Shown here: positions 49,375 through 58,960 of the stretch, piece after piece
Position numbering within the stretch: the stretch's first letter is position 1
Layout of the letters: each line of letters opens with the position of its first letter
From: Synechocystis sp. PCC 6714
Lineage (GTDB): Bacteria; Cyanobacteriota; Cyanobacteriia; Cyanobacteriales; Microcystaceae
Direction of reading: 5' to 3'
Assembly: GCF_000478825.2 (NCBI RefSeq)
Contig: NZ_CP007544.1
Location: 39,517 to 103,516 of the forward strand
DNA length: 64,000 nt
The notes under the pieces: model-generated
The model's database searches: none
What the model was told of the DNA's origin: nothing
What the model saw: the letters and a program-made list of their open reading frames with translations, nothing else
Position numbers and translations under genes: made by a program

Positions 49375-50400
49375 TTAATGGCTAAAAATCGGATTGTGGG
49401 GCAATGCCTCGATGGTTTCCGGTAGCTCTGGATCCCTTACTGCCGCAATAGCATTTGGCGTAACCGGGTTGGCTTCTAGGGTTGACCAAGGCTGATTGTT
49501 GAGGGTTAGTTGTAATAGATCAGGTCGGGCATAATGTCCCACCGAATCCATCATGCGTTTGCGTTTAGTGATGAGCGAAAAATCTAAATCGGCGATCGCC
49601 AACCCTTCTCCCTCAGCAATTGGTTCACAGAGATGTTTCCCTTCGGGGCTAATAATTGCCGTATAACAACCACCACTTAAGGCTTGATGCATTTTTTCGT
49701 CGGTGGTAATTTGTAACTTTTGCTCCGCTGTCAACCAACCCGTTGCATTAATCACAAAACAACCGGATTCCAAAGCATGATGCCGCATGGTCACTTCCAT
49801 TTGATCCGCGAAAATCTGACCCACCATCGAGCCGGGGAATTGCCCACAGTGGATTTGTTCATGTTGCGCCATGAGCGCATAACGGGCTAGGGGATTGTAA
49901 TGTTCCCAACATGCCAAGGCTCCCAAGCGTCCAACCGTAGTATCTACCGTTCTCAGACCTGCACCATCCCCTTGCCCCCAAACCATCCGTTCATGGTAGG
50001 TCGGCGTGATTTTGCGACGTTTTAGCACCAGCGCACCATCTGCATCAAAAATTAGTTGTGTGTTGTACAGCGAGCCTTCTTCGCGCTCATTAACCCCTAA
50101 CACCACGACCATTCCATGGGTTTTAGCGGCTTGGGCGATCGCCTGGGTGACTTTCCCCGGCACAGTAACAGCTTCTTGATAAAGCTTTAGATGACTTTTC
50201 CCCATTAAAACCGGCGGTTCGATAAAGGAAAAATAAGGGTAATAGGGCACAAAAGTTTCAGGAAAAATAATTAGTTCTACCCCTTCTTTTGCGGCATTAG
50301 CCATCGCATCCAGAACTTTTTCCATAGTTCCTTGTTGACTAAAAAGAACAGGACTAATCTGTGCCGCTGCCGCCCGAATATTTTTTGTATAATTCAGCAT
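49375..50400 (-). CDS. Nitrilase (Nit1 type, Sll0784-like)
   Basis: A 341-residue nitrilase. The catalytic triad is visible: Glu in [14 protein letters not shown] (about residue 47), Lys in [20 protein letters not shown] (about 130) and Cys in [18 protein letters not shown] (about 165). It turns nitriles into acids plus ammonia; Nit1C clusters have been linked with cyanide or nitrile nitrogen use. The ATG at 50400 has GGGA upstream; the frame extends a few codons further. The enzyme of Synechocystis 6803 hydrolyses arylaliphatic nitriles. It follows the Sll0783-type gene in the same unit. Confidence 0.92.
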   Translation of the reverse strand: MLNYTKNIRAAAAQISPVLFSQQGTMEKVLDAMANAAKEGVELIIFPETFVPYYPYFSFIEPPVLMGKSHLKLYQEAVTVPGKVTQAIAQAAKTHGMVVVLGVNEREEGSLYNTQLIFDADGALVLKRRKITPTYHERMVWGQGDGAGLRTVDTTVGRLGALACWEHYNPLARYALMAQHEQIHCGQFPGSMVGQIFADQMEVTMRHHALESGCFVINATGWLTAEQKLQITTDEKMHQALSGGCYTAIISPEGKHLCEPIAEGEGLAIADLDFSLITKRKRMMDSVGHYARPDLLQLTLNNQPWSTLEANPVTPNAIAAVRDPELPETIEALPHNPIFSH

Positions 50401-50552
50401 GATTTTTCCCAGCACAACGACTGGAATAGTTTCAGAAATAAAAAATGATTTGAAAACAAGTGATTGATATGTCAGACCTAAAAAATCAAAAACAAAATTT
50501 TCAAATCATCCCTCCCATCAATAATTGACCAAACATTTAATCAAGTAGGTTT

Positions 50553-51035
50553 TTACATTGTCCAAGTATCAAGAATAAACGCACCATCCTTACGGTGCAT
50601 CAAGATTAAATCCATCACGTCTAGGGGATTGATCGGACGAATACCGGGGATTAGAGAAGGCTCGCCATGGCCATAAAGTGCTTGCAGTGCAAAGCGACAA
50701 GCATAAACCTTACCACCTGTTTCCATGATTTTTACAATACGTTCATTCATCGTCAGGTGACCCGGAAAACCTTCATCCCCAAGCTTAGGAAAACCCCTTT
50801 GTACACCGAGGGTAACACCGGGACCATAGAGCAAAACAGACGTTTCAAAGCCTTTTTTGATTAAGCGGCTAGCTTGCATTAAATTTACTAAGCCAATGGA
50901 GCCTTCAAACGCCACTGTATGAAAAGTAATGAGTGCTTTTTCACCGGGTTCAGCTTGGACATCAGGAAAAACTTTTTCCTCGTAATCTACTAAGAAATCA
51001 CCTGTTTGGTGAGCTGGCTTAGTTACCTCTGGCAT
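50553..51035 (-). CDS. Sll0783-family protein (MSMEG_0572)
   Basis: A 160-residue protein, first gene of the minus-strand Nit1C unit. It has a DsrE-like fold ([40 protein letters not shown]), then [20 protein letters not shown]. In Synechocystis 6803 the homologue is among the genes most strongly induced by nitrogen starvation and affects polyhydroxybutyrate levels. The upstream region carries an NtcA-like box at the right distance from a -10 box. It is divergent from the flavoprotein gene. Confidence 0.9.
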   Translation of the reverse strand: MPEVTKPAHQTGDFLVDYEEKVFPDVQAEPGEKALITFHTVAFEGSIGLVNLMQASRLIKKGFETSVLLYGPGVTLGVQRGFPKLGDEGFPGHLTMNERIVKIMETGGKVYACRFALQALYGHGEPSLIPGIRPINPLDVMDLILMHRKDGAFILDTWTM

Positions 51036-51089
51036 GGTTGTAGTTCCTTAAATTCAAATTCTGATTTGACTTGAGATTAGTCACGTATC

Positions 51090-51131
51090 AATGTAGAAGC
51101 GAAGTTTCCTTATTCTTGTATCATTTGTCAC
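51090..51131 (-). promoter_or_regulatory. NtcA class II-type promoter of the nitrilase unit
   Basis: Read on the minus strand, GTG-N8-TAC (51131-51118) is followed after exactly 22 bases by TACATT (51095-51090), which fits GTAN8TAC-N22-TAN3T with one change in the first triplet. It lies 55 bases before the Sll0783-type start. Confidence 0.65.
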
Positions 51132-51415
51132 AAAAGATTAGTTTTAATTGAAAGTCATAGGTTTAACCATTCTTGATTTTTTATATGAAGATGATCTTTT
51201 TCTAATAATCCTAGCCAGAAAAAATGCTTCTTATCTAGATACAGTAAGAGTTTTAAGACTTAGAATCTTCCTGGAAATGGGTTTGTGTTCAGTATGTCTG
51301 CCCAAGATTTAGATGATTAGACACCTATCTAAATCAACAGGTCTGTCTCTGTAAAGCCTATAAATGCAAGACTATTTCGATGTTTCCTGTTAATAGAATT
51401 AGAAATCATTAGTTT

Positions 51416-51457
51416 GTAGCCAAATATACAAGTGGTAAAAATTTCCAGGCTTACAGT
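51416..51457 (+). promoter_or_regulatory. NtcA class II-type promoter of the flavoprotein gene
   Basis: GTA-N8-TAC at 51416-51429 is a perfect NtcA box. Exactly 22 bases later comes TACAGT (51452-51457), matching TAN3T. It lies 29 bases upstream of the flavoprotein start. The two divergent Nit1C units thus both carry NtcA-type activation signals. Confidence 0.75.
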
Positions 51458-51485
51458 TGATGATTATCAAGAAAGATAGAGTTCA

Positions 51486-52751
51486 ATGCAGGTAGATAAT
51501 ATGAAAAAAAATCACTATTCCGTCATTATTGTTGGTGGAGGACAGGCGGGCTTAGCGATTAGTTATCTCCTAAAACAAGAAAGTATTGACCACATTATTT
51601 TCGAGAAAAATCAAATTGGCTATGCTTGGCGTAATCAACGTTGGGATTCTTTTTGTTTAGTTACGCCCAATTGGCAATGTCGGTTACCCGGTTTTCCCTA
51701 TGCAGGGGGTGATGATCAGGGTTTTATGGTGAAGGACGAAATTGTCCAATATCTTGAGGATTATGCGGCATCTTTCCGAGCTCCTATCCTTGAGGGGGTA
51801 GGGGTTTCTAAGCTTAGTCAACGGGCTGATGCTTTTGAGGTGATTACCAGCCAAGGAACTTACACCGCCGATCAAGTGGTGGTTGCCACTGGGGGCTACC
51901 ATACACCAAAAATTGCGGCGATCGCCAAAAAACTACCTCCCCATATTGTCCAGTTACATTCGGTAGACTACAAAAATCCAGAAACCTTGCCAGATAACGT
52001 TTTATTAATTGGCACAGGTCAATCGGGCTGTCAAATTGCTGAAGACTTACACTTAGCGGGCAAAACCGTCCACCTTGCCACCGGCAGCGCACCCCGTTCA
52101 CCCCGCCGCTACCGAGGGAGAGATGTGGTCGAGTGGTTAGAGTTGATGGGCTATTATGATCTACCCATTGATGAGCATCCCCAAAAGGAAATGGTACGCC
52201 ACAAAACAAACCACTATTTAACAGGTCGTGATGGTGGCAGAGAAATTGATCTGCGTCAATTCGCCCTTGAGGGTATGCATCTCTACGGACGGCTCAAGGA
52301 TATTGATGTAAATCAAATTCTATTTGCCGATAATCTCAAGGAAAATCTCGATCAAGCAGACGCAACAGCCGCCAGAATTAAACAAAATATTGATGAATAT
52401 ATTGCCAAAAATCAGCTTGATGCTCCCATCGAAGCACCCTATCAGCCCGTTTGGGAACCAACTTCCACACCCCTTGCCCTAAATATCGATGAAATTGAGG
52501 CGGTTGTTTGGTCCACTGGTTTTAATTTTAATTATGCTTGGGTCGATGTTCCCGTATTTAATTCGATGGGGGAACCGCTACATGATCGGGGCGTGACTAA
52601 TGTGGCAGGGCTATATTTCTTGGGTTTACCTTGGTTATATACCTGGGGTTCTGGGCGATTCTCAGGGGTTGCCCGTGATGCGGAATATTTAGCGGAGAAA
52701 ATTAGAGAAACACTGCCCGCCGGTCAAATAAATCCTTGTACGGTGGCTTGA
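51486..52751 (+). CDS. MSMEG_0569-type flavin-dependent oxidoreductase of the Nit1C cluster
   Basis: A 421-residue flavoprotein. The FAD-binding motif is SVIIVGGGQAGLAISYLL (about residues 12-29); the second Rossmann motif is LLIGTGQSGCQIAEDL (about 175-190), for NAD(P)H. Between them lies FCLVTPNWQCRLPGFPYAGG, like flavin-containing monooxygenases. It belongs to the Nit1C set as the single plus-strand gene. Oxygenation of a nitrile precursor is a plausible role. Alternative starts differ by five codons (51486 or 51501). Its end overlaps the convergent regulator by 28 bases. Confidence 0.9.
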   Translation: MQVDNMKKNHYSVIIVGGGQAGLAISYLLKQESIDHIIFEKNQIGYAWRNQRWDSFCLVTPNWQCRLPGFPYAGGDDQGFMVKDEIVQYLEDYAASFRAPILEGVGVSKLSQRADAFEVITSQGTYTADQVVVATGGYHTPKIAAIAKKLPPHIVQLHSVDYKNPETLPDNVLLIGTGQSGCQIAEDLHLAGKTVHLATGSAPRSPRRYRGRDVVEWLELMGYYDLPIDEHPQKEMVRHKTNHYLTGRDGGREIDLRQFALEGMHLYGRLKDIDVNQILFADNLKENLDQADATAARIKQNIDEYIAKNQLDAPIEAPYQPVWEPTSTPLALNIDEIEAVVWSTGFNFNYAWVDVPVFNSMGEPLHDRGVTNVAGLYFLGLPWLYTWGSGRFSGVARDAEYLAEKIRETLPAGQINPCTVA

Positions 52752-53833
52752 TAAATGGCTTGGTAGCGATTTTTGGCGTTGAGTTTATGGAGGGTGCCAT
52801 TAAGATGAAACTTAACGGTACTCTCGCTGATGTGAAGTTCCTCGGCGATATCGCGATCGCGTAAACCTTGGGCTAATAAGCTGATGATTTCCTTTTCCCG
52901 TTCCGAGAGGAGATGTTTGTTAAGCTCGATGTTTTGGAACCCGTCATAGGGGAGTTGCAGCGAAATTTGCAGGATAGATTTATTTGCACTACTTTGACTC
53001 CTAAATTCACCGCCAATATGGTGGGCTAAAAATTCTATTTCTTTAAAAGGCGATCGCCCATCTGTGTTGAATACTTCTGGTAAGGATGTTTCGACAATGG
53101 CTTCGATGGTGACCGAAATCTCGGCATAGATAAGACGGCAATAATTACAGGAGAGTTGATTAAAAATTTCTGTGGTTCTGATCAATAGATATGCAAGGGT
53201 GGGAGAGAGTTTTTTTTCTGTGCCGATCAGGGTGAGCTTTGTCCGAGATAACAGCCTGGCCAAAACGTCCGGTAAAGGAATTTGATCGCCTAAAAATTGG
53301 GTTGTATTAATCGTATTTGTTTCGTTCTGGAGTTGTCGGACGGCATCAATGGCGATCGCCACTGCCATACAGAGAACTTGTAAAACTTCCAGAAATTCTG
53401 CGACAAAGGGAGCATCACTAAAGACAGCCAAGACACCAATCACACGGTCATGGCCTACCAATGGATAACCGGCGAAACCACGAATATTATTGGCGATCGC
53501 CCAGTCACGATCCTTTACCCAAGTTTCATTGGCGAGATGATTGCTTAAAAAAGGAATACAGCTTTGGGCAATTTTGCCGACCTTATAGGCCCCCATTGGC
53601 ACACGGGCAAAACTACCATTCGTACTGGTATGTAACCCTGATGAAGCAACCAGTTTTAAACTCGCACCATCAGGCTCTGTTAACCAAATGCGTGCAAACA
53701 CGCAATGAAAATCATGGATTAATGCTTCGGTGATTTCTTTGGTGATCGCCGTTGTGTCAAGGCAACCAGAAATGCGCTTGCTAGTTGTATTTACCTTTTG
53801 GAGATCAAAAATTAGCTGGGCAGAATCTAACAC
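52724..53833 (-). CDS. GAF-domain LuxR-type regulator
   Basis: A 369-residue regulator. The N-terminal half (about 20-165) is a GAF domain (FARIWLTEPDGASLKLVASS, then RGFAGYPLVGHDRVIGVLAV). The C-terminus is a LuxR/NarL HTH (LSEREKEIISLLAQGLRDRD, then ISESTVKFHLNGTLHKLNAK). It should sense a small molecule or redox state and control transcription. It is convergent and overlapping with the Nit1C flavoprotein gene and is a natural candidate to control that cluster, along with NtcA (inference). Confidence 0.85.
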   Translation of the reverse strand: MLDSAQLIFDLQKVNTTSKRISGCLDTTAITKEITEALIHDFHCVFARIWLTEPDGASLKLVASSGLHTSTNGSFARVPMGAYKVGKIAQSCIPFLSNHLANETWVKDRDWAIANNIRGFAGYPLVGHDRVIGVLAVFSDAPFVAEFLEVLQVLCMAVAIAIDAVRQLQNETNTINTTQFLGDQIPLPDVLARLLSRTKLTLIGTEKKLSPTLAYLLIRTTEIFNQLSCNYCRLIYAEISVTIEAIVETSLPEVFNTDGRSPFKEIEFLAHHIGGEFRSQSSANKSILQISLQLPYDGFQNIELNKHLLSEREKEIISLLAQGLRDRDIAEELHISESTVKFHLNGTLHKLNAKNRYQAIYQATVQGFI

Positions 53834-54076
53834 GAGCAGCTCAGAACACTATCAAATCCACGCTATCAAAGGACGCTATCTTGAAAAGTGCTGCAAGCAA
53901 CATTATGGACACCGAACCATGGGATGAATTTTTGCCATGATCCCCGGGTTTATTGATAGTTCAAAACCGCTGCGACTCAAAATTTGAAGTCATTATATGG
54001 ACGAGGCGCAGACATTTTATCCCTATCTCAAGAATCATGGCCTTAGATTACATAGACTACATTTTGGGCTGTGGCA

Positions 54077-54544
54077 TTATTCTGGAGTATTGATCAAACC
54101 AGGGTGATCTAATGGGCGATCGCCGGGGGCATCCCAGAAGAAACGACGCTCGGATTCAGCAATGGGTTTGTCGTTAATACTCGCTTCCCGACGACGCATT
54201 AAACCCGCTTCATCAAATTCCCAATTTTCATTGCCATAGGCGCGATACCATTGACCCCCATCATCCTGCCATTCGTACTGAAAACGTACTGCGATCCGAT
54301 TTTCGCCAAACGCCCACAGCTCTTTCACCAGACGATAATTTAACTCTTTATCCCACTTGCGACGCAAAAACTCACGGATTTTTTCCCGACCTTGGAATAC
54401 TTCCGCCCGATTACGCCAAAAACTATCCTCGGTATAAGCCATACAGACTTTATCCGGGTTGCGACCATTCCATGCATTTTCTGCCATCCGTACTTTGGCG
54501 ATCGCAATTTCCTTAGTGAAGGGAGGAACTAAAGATGTTGTCAT
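54077..54544 (-). CDS. NTF2-like protein (DUF1348 type), second copy
   Basis: A 155-residue protein of the same family as 16093-16515: [40 protein letters not shown] and [20 protein letters not shown] are shared. It has an extra C-terminal tail ([20 protein letters not shown]). It lies next to the LuxR-type regulator of the Nit1C region on the same strand, 243 bases downstream. Family members often accompany oxidoreductase genes; function unsettled. Confidence 0.82.
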   Translation of the reverse strand: MTTSLVPPFTKEIAIAKVRMAENAWNGRNPDKVCMAYTEDSFWRNRAEVFQGREKIREFLRRKWDKELNYRLVKELWAFGENRIAVRFQYEWQDDGGQWYRAYGNENWEFDEAGLMRRREASINDKPIAESERRFFWDAPGDRPLDHPGLINTPE

Positions 54545-54974
54545 GATTAAAATTTCCCAATAATTTCAGAAGAGACGGCGGCTTACGAATTTGTTCACTC
54601 TCATTGTTGATGCAGGCAAAACCTACGAATTCACCTATGGTCGTTGACCCAATAGTGACAGAAGAAGTGTCCGAAAGACCACTAATGGCGAGAACTCCGC
54701 ATTTGGTGACAGTGACATCTTTAACAGAGGAAACCCTCGCATAATCAGACAATACCTTTTGACTAGGGCTTAGTTTTAGCGGTGGAAAATTTTTGGTCGC
54801 TCATCTAAACTGTCTCATTTACGATTTTTGGCTTTACGAGTCTGTCTAACGAGAAATTAAAAAGTCCCACCGATCGCCAGAAATATTTATTGATTACTGA
54901 TGGCGACGCTACACTGCTCCAAGCTTAGTGTTTAGAAAGAAAAAATGTTCAGGTTATTTTTTCTAGACTCCAAA
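54545..54974. other. Intergenic stretch, no convincing gene
   Basis: A 79-codon minus-strand frame (54513-54752) overlaps the NTF2-like gene and shows no family, so it is not called. No repeat or terminator stood out. Confidence 0.35.
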
Positions 54975-55917
54975 TTAACGTGCATTCACACGGCGCAAGT
55001 CCCAAGACACATTGAGAACCACTGAACCGTGATTCACTGTCATCTTATCCTTCAAGTGATTAATGTTCGTGAACTTTCTTAGATGAGAATAATCAGCTTT
55101 GTAAGCTGGATTCAATTTCCTTTCTGACTCAGGATTCAGGGTGGGAGCTTTATCCTCATCGGGCAGAATGCCCTGTCGCCGTAACCGTTCTACCCTTGCT
55201 AAAATCTCCTCTGCACTGGGCTGCCTCCCCGTCCGTCTAAACGTTGCTTCGTCCTGGGCAATCATTTTTTCGAGTTCCTGTTGCAGTCTCGGATCATCTA
55301 CCATTGCTTGTCCTGCCTGGGTTACTCGATCTAACTCTGCTTGCTCCGTAGGTGAAAGTCTCGCTGAACGATTGACTGCGCCTCCCACTTGAGCTAGTTG
55401 ATCAGAGCTATTAAATCGAACCTGCATCGTTTCATATTCTCGTTGAATCGAGCGACCATTGGCGTCAACACAACGAGGTAGGCGAACAAACTGTGCAATG
55501 ACGAATTCATAACTGTTTTTGGGCATCTGTTCATCATTGGTGTAGATCGACATCAGCGAATCAGCAATACCTACTGGAACCGGACTAGCAGCTGTACAGG
55601 TGGCAAAGACCTTACCGGACTGGGAAATCACATAAGGTGTTGTCACTGTGATCGAACCTCGCATCTCATATTGAAATGCAGTCAGATTTGGATCGTAGAT
55701 ATTGGTGGGTTTCTGCTGCAATTCTACGTCTGCGATCGCCGTGTAAGTTTGAGCTCCAGAACTCCAAATCTGGATTGTGCCGACGTAATCTGGCACCCAA
55801 TATGCAGAACTACCGCGATATTTTCCGGGTTGGGGTTGCGCAAGCGCTCGTTATTCCAATCGTCAGTGCAGCAGCTAAACTCCCTGTACGACCCAGCACT
55901 TTCCAAAGCACTTTCAT
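54975..55917 (-). pseudogene. Frameshifted lipoprotein gene
   Basis: An ATG at 55917 opens a lipoprotein signal peptide (GSLAAALTIGITSACATP, lipobox-like TSAC). The frame ends at a TAG near 55823. The neighbouring frame then continues PGKYRGSSAYWVPDYVGTIQ and runs to 54975 through a 270-residue protein with a helical, charged middle. A one-base loss or gain in the runs around 55830 (CCCC or AAAA) would join the two. It is therefore either a recent pseudogene, a sequencing error, or programmed slippage. The mature protein has no recognised family. Confidence 0.7.
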
Positions 55918-56092
55918 AATCGCTAAACAGAAGAAATTTTTGGCTTTCAGTATAGTGACTATATTGTCTTCACCGCCAATATCAAAGATTTTGAACAAAT
56001 TGCTAGGGCAACAGAAATTCACCCAGGTATTATCTTTATCTGTGATGGGGAGTTACAATCGCAGTCAAACATAGGCGATCGCCAAGAAAACT

Positions 56093-56153
56093 GGGGTTTG
56101 GGCTAATGGCAATGCAGAACGCACTTGGGATTGGCGGAGACGGAATAAATAAG
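56093..56153 (+). repeat. Dispersed repeat shared with 41575-41635
   Basis: GGGCTAATGGCAATGCAGAAC and the following GGGATTGGC...GGAATAAATAAG correspond to the copy at 41575. It lies about 400 bases before the 586-residue protein gene. Confidence 0.55.
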
Positions 56154-56199
56154 GGTTGGTGGGCAATCAGCTAACACAACGCTAAATTCACTCGGATGG

Positions 56200-56430
56200 A
56201 GTTACACTTTCATGAATGATAGTTACGGGTTGATCCTGGAGGGAAAAGTAAAGGTAAATTGATGGCAACATCGTCTGTCAAGACTGAAAGACAATTGTTA
56301 TTAGTTCTTTTTGAAGTACCTTAACCTGCCTAATGCGCTTTTAGGAGTGATATGCCGAAAATTTTCATATATCATTACCCTAGAGATTATTATGCAGAGT
56401 GTTTGTGTATGTTCAATAATTAGCTCAGGG
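56200..56430 (+). repeat. Intergenic block related to 41870-42130
   Basis: It shares short conserved stretches in the same order (GGGTTGATC, CTGCCTAATGCGCTTTT, GATATGCCGAA, ATATATCATTACC) with the block before 42150. In both places the block ends 20-60 bases before the start of an unrelated accessory gene. Confidence 0.6.
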
Positions 56431-56489
56431 ATTACTTGCACGGCTATACATTAAAATTACTTAAAAGCTGCTATGACCCATGAAGTAGA

Positions 56490-58250
56490 ATGACAGACCA
56501 ATCTTTAAATATTCAGATCAAGGAAAGACCTAAAATTTGTGCGATCGATTTAGAAGAGGAGATTATTGAAGCCTTACAAAACAAAGGTTTATACTGCTAC
56601 TCTGGTACCTTGGGGCCTCAAGTCAAAGTGCCAAATTCAGGCAGACACGATAGACATCAATGCCTGCTAAACTTGGATTTTCCGCCCAATCTACACGAGT
56701 ACGACATTGTAATCGTAGATCTCCAAAAGCAAAAGCCGATTGAATATCTAGAATCTGAGCACACTCAGACTTTCGTCAAAGGAAGTGTACAACCTGTCTT
56801 ATTAAGTAGCTATCCTGAAACAGTTTTTGATCCACGCCCACTATCTTCAAGTATTTTGAGAAGAAATTTAGAAGAATTCTTCTCTCGTCAAACTCTTGTT
56901 ATTGTCTTTTGTTCCGCACAAGAAGTAACTGAGTACCATTTTGCAAGGGTAACTCGTAATGGTGTTTGTGAAGATAAGCTAGTGGAACATCGCTTATACG
57001 AGTTTATTCCACAGTTGCAATCAACATATAATAAGATAGGAAGAAATGTAACAGTTTCGGATTTTGAAGAGAGCATAAAAAGTTTTCTTCAAAAGCATAG
57101 TAAAAATTTTATTTATGAAATTGTATTTCAACATCCCAGAAAGTGGCTACAGGATGAGCGGAGGTATGTTGAGAGCAGTGAATTTATTCCTTTATTGCTG
57201 AATTCAAATAATGAAATTATAGGATTCGTTGACTTTCGTTTAAGGACATCAGCAATCTTTGCTTTCCCTCAATTGAAATATGATGTAAAGAAAAGTTTTT
57301 TGCTTGAGCTTATTGATGAAATATTGCCCGGATTATTTCCTGAAATCTTTCCTTATTCTGAGCGGTTTTCTTGGCTAAAATCAAGGGAATATTTCCTTCC
57401 AAATCAAGCAAATCTTTTGACAAAAAAAGCAAAGCTAGAAGATGAATACAGATTGGCTGTGACAGAAATCGAAAGCGAAATTAAAAAAAATCAGTCTAAG
57501 TATAAATTTTTACATAATTTACTCACTGAAACAGGAAATCCACTGGTTAAATCTGTTGAATATTTTCTTGCCTGGATTGGCTTCGAGAATATTGTCAATA
57601 TGGATGAAACTAATCCAGAAATCAAGGAAGAAGACCTCCAGATTCCTTTGGAGAAGGGTTTATTGGTTGTGGAAGTTAAAGGCATTGGTGGTACTTCCAA
57701 AGATAGTGAATGCTCACAAATAAGTAAGATTAAGTATCGAAGAGCGAAAGAGCGAAAGAGTTGTGATGTTTTTGCTCTATATATAGTCAATCATCAAAGA
57801 TATCTTCCTCCCCTGAGAAGAAGAAATCCTCCCTTTAGTGAACAACAAATCAATGATGCTCAATCTGATGAAAGAGGCCTGCTGACTACATACGAACTGT
57901 TCAAACTATACAACAATATTGAACAAGGTTTTATAACAAAGGAAGATGCTAAAATCTCCTTATTAGGATTTGGAGTTGTGCAGTTCAAACCATCGAATTC
58001 TTACTGGCTTGGACATCCTTTAGAAATTCATCATAAGGGACATGTTGTAATTCTTAGTATCTCTAATATAACTATTAATAAGGGAGATTCAATTATTGTT
58101 TGTAATGAACAATCCTGGTTTAAAACCAAAATTCTAGATATTCAGTTAAATAACGAAGCAATTATAACTGTGTCTGAAGGCGAAATAGGCATAAAACTCA
58201 GCCATAGCGTTCTTAAGACCTCTGAATTATGGTTGGAAAATAATTGTTGA
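56490..58250 (+). CDS. Large accessory protein with nuclease-like features
   Basis: A 586-residue, AT-rich gene. The N-terminal 110 residues include a receiver- or Rossmann-like core (ICAIDLEEEIIEALQNKGLY, HEYDIVIVDLQKQKP). The centre has a coiled-coil stretch (about 310-345). Around residues 365-405, VEYFLAWIGFENIVNMDETN and then LLVVEVKGIGGTSKDSECSQ has the D/E...ExK arrangement of a PD-(D/E)xK nuclease with a following Q. The C-terminus (VILSISNITINKGDSIIVC) resembles a beta-barrel. No family is recognised. Size, base composition, lack of operon partners and the duplicated block before it suggest a stand-alone acquired gene, perhaps defence-related (inference). Confidence 0.55.
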   Translation: MTDQSLNIQIKERPKICAIDLEEEIIEALQNKGLYCYSGTLGPQVKVPNSGRHDRHQCLLNLDFPPNLHEYDIVIVDLQKQKPIEYLESEHTQTFVKGSVQPVLLSSYPETVFDPRPLSSSILRRNLEEFFSRQTLVIVFCSAQEVTEYHFARVTRNGVCEDKLVEHRLYEFIPQLQSTYNKIGRNVTVSDFEESIKSFLQKHSKNFIYEIVFQHPRKWLQDERRYVESSEFIPLLLNSNNEIIGFVDFRLRTSAIFAFPQLKYDVKKSFLLELIDEILPGLFPEIFPYSERFSWLKSREYFLPNQANLLTKKAKLEDEYRLAVTEIESEIKKNQSKYKFLHNLLTETGNPLVKSVEYFLAWIGFENIVNMDETNPEIKEEDLQIPLEKGLLVVEVKGIGGTSKDSECSQISKIKYRRAKERKSCDVFALYIVNHQRYLPPLRRRNPPFSEQQINDAQSDERGLLTTYELFKLYNNIEQGFITKEDAKISLLGFGVVQFKPSNSYWLGHPLEIHHKGHVVILSISNITINKGDSIIVCNEQSWFKTKILDIQLNNEAIITVSEGEIGIKLSHSVLKTSELWLENNC

Positions 58251-58283
58251 TGCCAATCTAATAATCTTGTTGAAGCACATAAA

Positions 58284-58378
58284 TATAGTCAATCAAATTA
58301 AGATTGAGACGGCTAAGGCCTTTATCAAACAGCTTTTTAGCTCCGGTCAGTATCTTAGTTTCAATTAAATCAACTATA
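58284..58378. mobile_element. MITE-like element, copy 3 (95 bp)
   Basis: It runs from TATAGTCAATCAAATTAAGA to TTTCAATTAAATCAACTATA, with imperfect terminal inverted repeats, and is exactly as long as the copies at 19281 and 44837. Its sequence is closest in the ends. It lies 33 bases after the stop of the 586-residue gene. Confidence 0.75.
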
Positions 58379-58473
58379 ACAAGTATTGCTATGTCGCCAA
58401 GGCTATCCGTAGTTAATCATTATCAAAAAAATCAGCAGGGCCGTCCAAACTTACCTAAACTACATAAAAAGCT

Positions 58474-58564
58474 CCACTTTCTGTGGGGTCTGTATTTGAT
58501 GGCACCGTGGATTACCACCATATATTGAGGATGTAGGCGATCGCCAAATTCTACTAGGAGTTTA
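58474..58564 (+). repeat. Dispersed repeat shared with 21293-21375, ending in a CTAGTAA-type motif
   Basis: TTTGATGGCACC, GGATTACCAC and TAGGCGATC occur in the same order and spacing as at 21293-21375. The stretch ends with AAATTCTACTAGGAGTTTAA (58547-58566), a variant of the reverse CTAGTAA motif. Confidence 0.55.
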
Positions 58565-58669
58565 ACGGCGATCGAGATTTTAACAGCTGAATTGAGCGGC
58601 AGAAACTATCTTTTACCCACTATCAAAATGTCATAATTCTGCCCATTCTAATGATGTGTTATGCCGCAA

Positions 58670-58960
58670 TTAGGCGGGTTCAAGTCGAAGATAATGTTTT
58701 TCGGGGCTAGTCACTGAGATTGCATTTTCTTCAGTTACAATTCCACACGCTTCAATAAAATCACCTAATCTAACATCTGCAAAATAAGGCTGCGGTCTTC
58801 TTCCTCCAACTAAATGAAGAATTATTTCACTATGGTTTGTAGTTAATACAGTTACTTTTCCATCTCCGCACCAACTCATAGGTTCAAGGTTTAGACATAC
58901 AATGGTTCCTCTAATGACAACATCTTCGTTTTTAATAAGCAGATTTGATGTATTTTTCAT
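58670..58960 (-). CDS. Hypothetical protein
   Basis: A 96-residue protein rich in beta strands (DVVIRGTIVCLNLEPMSWCG, DGKVTVLTTNHSEIILHLVG, DVRLGDFIEACGIVTEENAI). The strand pattern suggests an OB-fold-like barrel, which is only an impression. It stands alone after the MITE/repeat stretch. No recognised family. Confidence 0.55.
   Translation of the reverse strand: MKNTSNLLIKNEDVVIRGTIVCLNLEPMSWCGDGKVTVLTTNHSEIILHLVGGRRPQPYFADVRLGDFIEACGIVTEENAISVTSPEKHYLRLEPA

Noticed and set aside
54513..54752. A 79-codon minus-strand frame before the NTF2-like gene
   Set aside because: It overlaps that gene's start and shows no family or start signal.
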